Source: Thermothelomyces thermophilus ATCC 42464 (taxonomy: Eukaryota; Ascomycota; Sordariomycetes; Sordariales; Chaetomiaceae). From it: a DNA stretch of 64,000 nucleotides. This document shows positions 47,789-57,731 of the stretch, in pieces (within the stretch, counting starts at the first letter, position 1; every line of letters starts with the position of its first letter). Made by a program: the position numbers and the translations under genes. The DNA is taken from assembly GCF_000226095.1 (NCBI RefSeq), contig NC_016474.1, positions 2,604,001 through 2,668,000 on the forward strand, in the 5' to 3' direction. Under the pieces are notes generated by a model. It made no database searches, was not told the DNA's origin, and was given only the letters and a program-made list of their open reading frames with translations.

Positions 47789-50647
47789 ATGGACGTCGCT
47801 CATCCCACTGCGGGCTGGGAACAGCTTGGCGAGCGCTTTTACCGCAAGATCCAGCTTTACACCCAAGTGTTTGACCAGGACCTCGAGCTCGACAACTACT
47901 TGGTCGCGGGGGCTCCCTACGGAGGCGCCATCGGTGAGTAGTAGTGGATGGCGTTCCCTCTTCAAACCACACCCTCCGCTTCCGCCAGCCACGCCTCTGA
48001 CGCGGCAACAGCCCTCTATCGCGATGAGGAGAAGTTGATCGCCTTCCAACCAACAAAGCCCTCCAAGCCTAGCATCGACATCTACAGCTGCGCCGGCAAG
48101 CTCCTCCGGCGCATCAACTGGGACCAGGGTTCCATCAAGGGTCTGGGCTGGTCCGAGGACGAGAAGCTGCTGGTCGTCACGGCCGATGGGACCGTGCGAT
48201 GTTACTACGACCTGCATGGCGAGTTCAACCAGTTCTCCTTGGGTAACGGTGCCGACCAGGTTGGAGTCAAGTCGTGCAGGTTCTACGACCACGGTCTTGT
48301 CGCCCTCCTGAACAACAACTCCTTGGTCTCGGTCTCGTCGTATGACGAGCCGCGTCCCAAGCTGCTAGCTCCGCCCCCAGAGGGCCATGTCCACGCGTGG
48401 AACATCATCCCGCCCGCTCACACCCTGTCTCGGTCGGTCGAGGTGCTCCTGAGCATCAACCAGACCATATACGTATCCGATGCCGGCGAATGCAGGGACC
48501 GCTTCTTGGATATCGGCCCCTTCACCCACATCGCCGTGTCGCCGAATGGGAAATTCTGTTCCCTCTATACGACGAGTGGCAAGGCACACGTCATCACCAG
48601 CGACTTCGAGAGCCGCTTCAGCGAGCATGACTCCAGGTCCAAGATCCCCCCAAAGTATTTTGAGTGGTGTGGGAATGATGCCGTGGTTATTGCGTGGGAG
48701 GATGAAGTTCACCTCGTGGGTCCGAGCGGTTCATCGGCCAAATTCTACTACGATGGCGGTCGGGTACATATCGTCCCCGGTGCGTGCTCTCTTTCATCTT
48801 ATCTTACTGTGTGTGTGACTACCTTCCCACTGACGAACGCACGCAACAGACTACGACGGAGTGAGGATCATTGCCAATGATACGTGTGATTTTCTTCAGA
48901 AGGTTCCGGACGTCACGGAGCAAGTGTTCCGCCTCGGCGCGGACTCTCCGGCAGCCATATTGCTGGACGCTGTCGAGCAGCTTGAGTTGCAGTCACCAAG
49001 GGCTGATGACAATATCCAGCTGATCCGGCCGAACCTTGTCGAGGCCGTGGACACGTGCGTGAGCGCGGCCGGCCAGGAATTCAGCGTCCACTGGCAGAAG
49101 CAGCTGCTCAAGGCCGCTTCCTTCGGCAAGTCGGTGCTCGACGTCTACAACAGCGATGACTTTGTAGATATGTGCGAGACGCTACGGGTGCTGAACGCTG
49201 TCCGCTTCTTCGAGATTGGCCTGCCTCTTTCCTATGAGCAGTACCAACGCCTCTCCCCGTCCGGCCTAATCTCCCGCCTGCTCAATCGTCACCAATACCT
49301 CTTGGCGCTCCGCATCGCAGGCTACCTGCGGCTACCGACCGACAAGATCTACGTTCACTGGGCCTCTGCCAAGGTCCGACTGGGCTCTGAGGACGACGAT
49401 GTCGTCTGTCGCAAGATTGTCGAGAAGCTGTCCGGCAAGCCGGGTATATCCTTTGAGACGATTGCGCGCGCTGCGTACGACGAAGGGAGGGGCCGCCTGG
49501 CCACCGAGCTCCTCAACCACGAGCCACGTGCCGGAAGGCAGGTGCCGTTGCTACTAAGCATGGAGGAGGATGAGCTCGCGCTGGACAAGGCCATCGAAAG
49601 CGGGGACACAGACCTGATCTACTTTGTCCTGCATCAGCTCCGGCGCAAGCTGCCACTGGCCGGATTCTTCCGTGTCATCAACAGCCGGCCTACCGCCACC
49701 GCTTTGGTGGAGGCATTGGCGCGCCAAGGGGATGGGGACGGAGGCGGCGACGATGGCGAAGACACCACACTGCTCAAAGACCTGTACTACCAAGACGACC
49801 GTCGCCTGGACGGAGCATCTGTGTTTATCCGCGACGCCCTGCGCCAGCCCGAGAGCCGAACGGCAAGTGACAAGCTCGCCATCGCCGCAAAACTGCTTTC
49901 GGACAACGTCAAAGAGCATGCGTTCGAGCTGGGCGCGCTGAAAGAAGCGACAACGCTGCTGCGGATGCAGGAGGCATTTGATCGCGACTTGACCGACACC
50001 TTCACGGGACTGTCAGTCAATCAGACCATGTTCAAGCTCATCCGGTTGGGGTACCACGGCAGAGCGAAGAAGATCCAGAGCGAGTTCAAGGTGCCCGAGA
50101 AGGTGGCCTGGTGGATTCGGTAGGTTTTTTTTTGCCTCGCCTGATTGATTGATATTCTACTGCTCTCTTTGCGGAGCGAGGCCAGCTCACACACAATCAA
50201 AATTTCAGGCTCCAAGCCCTCGTGGCCAAGCGCGACTGGAACGAGCTTGAAGAGATATCCCGGCAGCGCAAAAGCCCCATCGGCTGGCAGGTACGCAAAA
50301 GCCCCAAATTCCCCTCTAGCCGCCCTACGCGGCGGGCCCCTCCCCTGTTCTGAGCTCCAGCCCGCTGACTCGCTCCGCGAACGTCCCGCTGCCAGCCCTT
50401 CTACAACCTGATCCTCCAAGCAGGCAATCCGCGCCTGGCAGCGACCTTCATACCCAAGTGCACCGGTCTCGAGCCGGGCCAGGCTGTGGTCATGTACGAA
50501 AAATGCGGGATGCGCGTCAAGGCGGCCGAGGAAGCAGTCAAGATCAGGGATGCCGAGGCGTGGACGCGCCTGCTGGAGGCCGCGGGGCGGGGCACGGCCG
50601 AGGGAAGGGAGATTGAGAGGTTGGGTTTGTCTGTCTTCAAGACGTGA
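47789..50647 (+). CDS. VPS16: Vacuolar sorting protein VPS16 (HOPS/CORVET core)
   Basis: Core subunit of the HOPS and CORVET tethering complexes that drive endosome and autophagosome fusion with the vacuole. Exons 47789-47933, 48012-48779, 48850-50119, 50209-50290, 50396-50647 join in frame to 838 residues, the family length. The N-terminal beta-propeller (Vps16_N, about 10-420) starts WEQLGERFYRKIQLYTQVF and includes LYRDEEKLIAFQ and GLGWSEDEKLLVV; the alpha-solenoid (Vps16_C, about 510-830) includes FETIARAAYDEGRGRLATELLNHE-type repeats and ends KKIQSEFKVPEKVAWW, YNLILQAGNPRLAATFIPKC. A Gly/Asp loop at about 630-640 is variable. The start is fixed by the conserved MDVAHPTAGW. Confidence 0.95.
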
Positions 50648-51458
50648 TGTGTTGTGAACTGTGGTGTTGGGGTTTGAGATTGCGTTTCGTCTTTTGTCTC
50701 TTGTGCTCAGTTGGGAGGCTGCAGTTGGTGTCAGCCATACAATACACCGATGCGTAATGCAGTGCGGTTCAAAGCCGCGTTCATTTTGTGATCACCTCTG
50801 ACATCGATATAATATAGTAAGGCGTGAGGTTCTAGAAAGCAGTGGAAAGCAACCAATGGATCGAGAGAACGGTTCCTGGGCTGTGTGGTCAGGAAGGCTA
50901 CGCCTCAAGCCACCCAGTCCCCTTGTCTGCCGTCACTCGTTAATTGTGAACAAAGGTTCGTCTACTTTGGCGAACAAATACGACTTTAAATCCAAAATCC
51001 GACCTTACTCTGAGAGGAGTAGAACATCCACCGCATCATCATGCGGCACTGAGGACTAAGAATCACATATATAAGCGTATAGAAAAGCATCAAAGGACAA
51101 GGTAACACAGTTGTGACAAACCCCAGTCCCAAGGACCTCCGGAACGACAGTAACATTTCCATCTGTCCTTCGGAAGTGCATATCCCTCTTTGCCAGATAG
51201 ACCAGTCCCAACCGTCAACTCCCAACTGTGCTGTGTGCAATGCGCCCGCCCTTTGTGCTATACTCGACTGAGAACCGAAAAACACCAAAAGCAAAACGGG
51301 AGAAATGAGCGAAATAGACTCTAAGGAAAATGGTGACGCAATCAAAAACATCATGCCATCTGAAATCACCGCTGAAGAGGCCGAATAGTCATGCCAACCC
51401 TTCAATGCCCGAGCTCCTTCGATGACGGCCTCCCCGCAACCACAGTCATGCGTGCCAC
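50648..51458. other. Convergent intergenic region, VPS16 / FHA-RING gene
   Basis: 811 bp holding both 3' ends. No gene, repeat or element is recognised; an open frame at 50986-51462 (-) has no family resemblance. Confidence 0.55.
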
Positions 51459-53542
51459 TCACGAGCCAACATTGTCCATCGCCAGCCTCGCACTAGCTGC
51501 CTGGACAGCGGCCTCGAGGCTGCTTCTCGCAGCGTGGTTGGCGCCACCCTGGCTGAGAGCGGCCGCCGCGGGACGAGCGCCCTCAGAACTTAGTCTTACA
51601 CCGCTGCCATCAAACACCCACGGCCCGGCGTCGTTCCGCGGTGTGATCGGGCCCTCGTGACCGTTAGTCACTGGCGCACTGGTGGGCGAGGGCGTCCTGG
51701 CTTCGCGGTGATCGTCTGGTAAGGTCCGCTGGGCTGGGGAGGGGATGGGCATGGGATTGGAGACCGCGTGTGACAGAACTGTCGCGTCCCCATGGGTTAC
51801 AGCGCCGTCGAGCTGCGGTGGGGATTGCTCCCGCGGAGGGGAGGGATCGATTAGCAGGTCCATGTCTGTTGGCTCGGTCGGTCGTCTTTGTTGCTGCTGC
51901 TGTGGAGCGAGTTGACCGTTATGTGCTGGTTCCCTCGATGAGCGCGGCGCCGAGGCAGCGGAACTATTCGGGTTATCGGGGTCGGCCGCCGGCGGTTGTA
52001 GTGAGGCTCCTTCCTGTGCTGCTGCTGCACCTTCATCTGAGTCGAGCTGCTCCCAATCCTCTGGATCCTCTACTTCTGCCTCAAGGTCGGCTGCAGCACG
52101 GCAGTTTGGGCAGATGAAGATGGGGTAGGAAGGAGAGGTGAGGAGGGATCGGATGCACTTGTAGTGCCATGTATGGGAGCAGGGCGCAACGAAGAGACAC
52201 TGGCATGGCTGAGAGTTGTCAGCCAACGCTGGGTCGGGGTGGTGTAAGAAAAAGAAACACTTACCGCTATGCTGTTGAGGCAGATTGAGCAGTCTTGCGA
52301 ATATGACCCCGACGTGTTGGCATTGCCGGCCGCCATGTTCCTTAGCCGCTTATGCGTGGCCATGCTGGATAGATGTTAGTATCAGCGACACTTGGACATC
52401 AGACCCCGGAAGGAGGGGGAGGGGGGGGAAGGTGGGATTGCTCACTTGAAGGTGTTCAGCTTGTTTTGCCAGCCACGGTTCAACTCCAGCCTCATCTTGA
52501 CGCAGCGGAAGATCATCTCCTCGCCCCCCTTGAAGTCAATGCCCAGCTGCACAATATCGCCATCGTTCACAGGGTACGGCTTCGACTCGGTACCAGGAGG
52601 GCTGAGGCGAATGTGATTCAGAAAGGTTCCCGAACTGCTCTTGACATCCTTGATGTACCACTTGCCGTCCTCATACCAGAACTCGCAGTGCCGCCGACTG
52701 ACCACCTTGCTCTTGAAACCCACGGGAGCTGCCGAGGGGGTATTTGGCGGGACGTTGGGTTGGTTATCCCTCTCGGAATACCGGCCAACACGAATGACTT
52801 CCTTGCCTGTAGGGAGGGTGCGAGAGATTGGCGAGAACTTGAGCGACGGTCGGGTAGCGCGCGGGTCGTAGAAGGTACTGAACCGAATTGACGGTAGTGA
52901 GTCAAAGTTGCTACTGCCCCCCTCGTGGCGAGCAGCGGTATCGCCGGCGGTGGTGGAGCGCGTTCGGGTCATGTTGTCTGCTGGCGGAAGGGTCCCCGGT
53001 TTGCCTGCTGTTCGAGCCGCAGTGTTCGAATCGATGTGGACAGGGGCTTGAGGGGGATCGGCCGGCGGAGTTGCCGCTGCAATTCCTGAGTTGGCTCTCT
53101 CTCCCGAGGACGAGGACGAGGTTGACAGCCCGAGAGGATGGGCGAGAGCGGGCACGAGCTGGGATAACCGGTTGGTGCGAGGGGGGGAGGGGGGGCTAGT
53201 GCTGTTGTTATCCGGGGCGGGGGCGGTGTTAAAGTCGTTGCGTAGGGCACTAAACCACGGGTTTGTTTGGGAGATTGGCGGCGATGATGTTGACGATGCA
53301 GGTTGAGTGGCCGGAGCGGCGGGCTCGTGGGTGGTGTGAGTGGTGTGGGTATTGTGGGTGTTGTGGGAACTGTGGTCGCGGGACAGGATGTGGGTTTGGG
53401 TGTAGTTGCGTAGGTAGCTCAACCCTCGTAGGCGGCTGCTTCTCGAAGGCGGTGTCGATGACGCGGGAGTCGCGGTGACGGGGGAGACAGCAAGGTTTCC
53501 AGGCCCCGTAGACGTGGGCGAGGCCGCAGGTTGCGTGAACAT
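51459..53542 (-). CDS. DMA1: Dma1/CHFR-type FHA-RING E3 ubiquitin ligase
   Basis: Fungal Dma family: phosphothreonine-reading E3 ligase acting in spindle-position and septation checkpoints. Exons 52446-53542, 52265-52364, 51459-52208; 648 residues. Residues 1-240 are disordered and include a run of His-Asn-Thr/His-Thr-Thr repeats near 60-73. The FHA domain (about 240-365) has VGRYSERDN, KVVSRRHCEFWYEDG (the SRRH phosphate-binding core) and SSGTFLNHIRLS. The RING-H2 domain (about 390-440) reads CSICLNSIA then PCSHTWHYKCI and FICPNC, with intron 2 falling inside it. The C-terminal 200 residues are disordered with a Gln run (about 515) and several Ser/Thr-Pro sites. The order FHA then RING matches yeast Dma1/Dma2. 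Longer than the yeast proteins because of the flanks. Confidence 0.93.
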
Positions 53543-55352
53543 TGACGGGGACCGCTTATGGTTCGGTGTGTCGTCGGGGTGGAGGAGCCGAAAAGACCGC
53601 CGCTGTCACCTGCCGGCTGTCGAGGATTGCGAAGTGTTTGCGGCCGTTGGGGGGAGAACAAAGTCCCTGATTCGCCTGGCGCAGTGCTAACTATGGTTTG
53701 AAACAGAAACCGCCCGGTGCCCTGGATAGCACGGTAGCACCACACCAAGTGACGCCAAAACAATTGATTAAATAATAGCAAAAAAAATCTTGCACTGCAC
53801 CGAGCCGCGTAACCTCCAGTCCTCTTTGAGCCCGAGCAGGAAATTGATAAAAAGGTTCCGGTTGGAGAATTGTACCTGTCAATGGGTGAACCGGTTGCGA
53901 AGCCTCACGGCCTAGGGGGATGTCCTTGGTTTGGTGGCCTAGTGGGTCAAGGCAGGGAGTTGCGGGCCTCTGCGAACTGCGAAAAGTCGTGGGTCTCGAG
54001 CAAACCGACCTTTTCGCTAGATTATGTGTGCTGTTGTTGGGTCCTGATTTTGGCCCGGGTTGCCCTGGGATTCCGTTGCGGACCGACTTGGCTGCACACA
54101 GGTGCGAGGTCAGCACGACAGGGGATTCGGTGGCTGTCAGGGGAAATCTTCTGACTCAGAGGCGTTGAATCCGATAGGATGCAGTCGCGCTTGATGCCAG
54201 GAAGTTAATGCTGGTTCTGGCGCCTTCCTCGAGACATCGACTGAGCCCGCATGCTCTTGTCACTTGACCGACTCCTTTAAAATCGGCTGTTGCGACCCAG
54301 AGGGGTCGCCGAAATAAGGGGGCGCTCAGGCGGTTGGCTGGGTGGCAAAGCCCCCCGCATCCGCCGCTGCGCAGGACCTACTACAGGGCCACTAATCCGC
54401 ACACTAGCGTTCTCTGCTACCTGAGCTCGCTGAGGTATGCATGTATGTACGGATTACAGATGTACTCGCAATCTTTCGGATTGGGGATGAGACAACGCCA
54501 CAGAACCCCCCTGACCTCCTTTTAGTACCTTACGGTACGGGCCTTGGTTTCAACGGGGCGGTTTGTTCTACTTGTGCGCGTACTTGTCTCTGACTGTATG
54601 TTACCTACGTACACTACATGCGTACATTCATTACATTAGGTACCGACCTCCTTCGGATACGATACCTATCACCTAAGATCTCTAGGTACCAAAGGTTAGT
54701 CGGGGGGGTTGGTGCGGTGAGGTGTTCCGAACTTTGAAGCAGGTGTACTAGAATACACATTGTATGACTTCGTAGCACTCTTGTGCTTCTGCGGCCGGCA
54801 AATTGTCTAGAAGCGTTGTTCCCATAGAACCCCTCGGTCAAGATTGACGGACTCTCATGATTGTGCAGGCACCGAGGTTCGTCCCCGCCTCAAGTGGCCA
54901 TGTCCCAGCGATAACCAACACGCAGTGCCGAAGTATGTATGTACATGTACTCCGTACCATTCAAATGATTGACGTAGTATAAAAGCGATCCCTGCCTCTG
55001 TGATGCATGTATACGCGTACGCCACGTACGCATACGCGGTATTCCGTAGGGAAACTCGCTCTGTGTTCGGAGCAGCATTCAGGGCCCCTTGGGTTTGCAG
55101 CGCTGCACGGCTGACGTAGGTGCGCAGTAGTTACCAGGAGGCCAGGCTTTTGGTGTGCGGGTGCTGCTGCACCTACAGTACACAAGGCAGTGTACCACGG
55201 TAGGTCCGTTTGCCGAGACGGCCGGGCTTGCTTATCGATAGCGCCCCGGGCGCGAACGCAAGCCATGGATTTGTCTTCGACCAAGTGAAGCTCCGAGAAA
55301 TTCTACGACAACATCGAGCACTCTCGACGGACCGCCGGACCCAACCACAGTC
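53543..55352. other. 1.8-kb gene-free divergent region
   Basis: Between the FHA-RING gene (-) and alpha-MPP (+). Carries TACTCCGTA at 54948-54956 and many GTAC/TACC short repeats at 54430-54660. Open frames such as 53691-54116 (-) are not conserved-looking. No gene is supported. Confidence 0.5.
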
Positions 55353-57202
55353 ATGCTCCGATCCTGCCGGCCAACGCGGCTACTCACCCGGCCTCGTCAG
55401 CCATGGAACACCCTTAGCGGCGGTCGTCCGTCCTTTCCGGCGAGGACGCTAGCGACTGCGGTCGGTCGAGGAATCAGGGTGCAAGCGCCCTCCAAGGTAG
55501 GCTGCATCGGCCAGTCCTTGGCGATAGATATCTGTGTTTTAAAGGGGGGGAATGACCCGCGAACTGGAGGCTGATGAAAATGGCCCAGGAACCGACCGAG
55601 CGCGACAGGGTGACCACCCTTCCCAACGGCATCCGGGTGGCATCCGAAGACCTTCCTGATGCTTTCTCGGGCGTGGGCGTCTACATCGATGCCGGGTCGC
55701 GGTACGAAAACGAGTCGCTGCGCGGCGCGAGTCACATCATGGACCGGCTAGCTTTTAAGTCGACCGGGTCGCGGTCGGCCGACGAAATGCTCGAGACGGT
55801 CGAGAAGCTGGGCGGGAACATTCAGTGCGCGTCCTCGAGGGAGTCGATGATGTATCAGGCGGCGACGTTCAACTCGGCCATCCCGACCACCGTTGGCCTG
55901 CTGGCCGAGACGATCCGCGACCCGAAGCTCACCGACGAGGAGATTCAGCAACAAATCGAGACGGCCGAGTACGAAGTGAGGGAGATATGGTCCAAACCGG
56001 AGCTGATTCTGCCCGAGCTGGTGCATACCGCCGCCTTCAAGGACAACACGCTCGGGAATCCGCTGCTCTGCCCCCAGGAGAGGTTAGGCGCTATCAACAG
56101 AGACGTCATCCGGGCGTACCGGGATGCTTTCTACCGGCCGGATCGCATCGTCGTCGCCTTCGCGGGCGTGCCGCACGAAGAGGCCGTTCGGTTGGCCGAG
56201 CGACATTTTGGGGATATGGCACCAGCGCCTTCGCCGCTGTCGAGGACGGGCTCGGAAACATCGCTCGACTCGGCGAGGTCGGAGTCCAGCGGTGCCTCCG
56301 ACGCCTCGTCTTCTTCCTCCTCCTCGTCTCCATCCTCCGATCCCGAGCCATCCGGGCTGCTCTCCAAGATTCCATTCCTCAAGAGCTTCTCCCCATCCGG
56401 CAGCGGCTCTTCTTCCCCTTCCGCCCCCATCACCCCGATAACCGCCGAGGACCTGTCCCGCCCGGCACACTACACCGGCGGCTTCTTGTCCCTCCCGCCC
56501 CAACCGCTCCCGCTGAACCCCAACCTCCCGACGTTCACGCACATCCAGCTGGCCTTCGAGGGCCTCCCCATCTCATCGGACGACATCTACGCCCTCGCGA
56601 CGCTCCAGACCCTCCTGGGCGGCGGCGGCTCCTTCTCGGCCGGCGGGCCCGGCAAGGGCATGTACTCGCGCCTGTACACCAACGTGCTCAACCAGCACGG
56701 CTGGGTCGAGTCGTGCGTCGCCTTCAACCACTCGTACACCGACTCGGGCCTCTTCGGCATCGCCGCCTCGTGCTACCCGGGCCGCACCGCCGCCATGCTG
56801 CAGGTCATGTGCCGCGAGCTGCAGGCCCTGACCGTCGAGGGCGGCTACTCGGCCCTCAACCCGGTCGAGGTCGCCCGCGCCAAGAACCAGCTGCGCAGCA
56901 GCCTCCTGATGAACCTCGAGAGCCGCATGGTCGAGCTCGAGGACCTCGGCCGCCAGGTCCAGGTGCACGGCCGCAAGATCGCCGTGCGGGAGATGACGAG
57001 GAAGATCAACGACCTGACGGTCCAGGACCTGCGCCGCGTCGCCAAGATGGTCGTCGGCGGCATGGTCGAGAACCGCGGCAAGGGGAGCGGCGCCCCCACC
57101 GTCGTGCTGCAGGAGGCGACGGCCCACGGCGTCAAGACCGCGGAGATGTCGTGGGATCAGATACAAGACGTCATTTATCAGTGGGGTTTGGGGCGGCGGT
57201 AG
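55353..57202 (+). CDS. MAS2: Mitochondrial processing peptidase alpha subunit
   Basis: Non-catalytic subunit of MPP, which cuts presequences from imported mitochondrial proteins in the matrix. Exons 55353-55496 and 55589-57202 give 585 residues. The first 45 residues are an Arg-rich presequence (MLRSCRPTRLLTRPRQPW). The M16 peptidase fold begins TTLPNGIRVASEDLP; where the beta subunit has HFLEH, this chain has HIMDRLAFKST, lacking the zinc ligands as in every alpha-MPP. The substrate-binding glycine-rich loop is LGGGGSFSAGGPGKGMYSRLY (about 391-411), diagnostic for alpha. Between the two M16 halves is a Ser/Pro-rich insert of about 70 residues (266-336), unlike yeast Mas2, which accounts for the extra length. 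The acceptor at 55588 keeps the phase; the ATG at 55574 is inside the intron. Confidence 0.95.
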
Positions 57203-57731
57203 GAAAAGAGCGAGAGTAGTGGTGTGTTGTGAGGGTCCATGTATGTGTGGGTGTGTGTTTGGAATTGTAAGAACAGGAGGAGTAAGAGGAGGAGTCTCTT
57301 GTAACTATACGCTACTAAACCTTGTATAGACCTTACCTGTTATTGTCTGCATTTCTGGTGTTGAACACAAAAGACGTGAAAAGGTTGGATCCAAGATAAA
57401 TTCGTGATGATGATAGTCTTCATTGGGAGCTCAGAATTACAGTCGCCACCAACCCCAAAACTCTTGCGCTAAGGTCTATTGGCTCGGGTATACCTAGGTC
57501 AGTAGCAGGCGGCTCATGAAGGCCTGCAACATTGTATGTACTGCGTTGCGAACTTGCACGCCTCGAAACCCTCAAACTCCTCGGCTAAACTCCCAATACG
57601 GCAGCAGTGAAGGGCATCCATCCCTTCTTACCGCAACAAGCATCGGGTCGTCGTCCGATCCCAAAGCATCCCAACCGTCTTCGCCGATTTACGCCAACCC
57701 ATGTCTTGTACCCCATTAGGATCTCCTTGGG
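57203..57731. other. Convergent intergenic region
   Basis: 529 bp between alpha-MPP and the YML020W-like gene. No gene or repeat is recognised. Confidence 0.6.

Noticed and set aside
55825-57219. 464-codon frame overlapping alpha-MPP on the same strand
   Set aside because: Frame-shifted shadow, Arg/Pro/Ala-rich, no domain.
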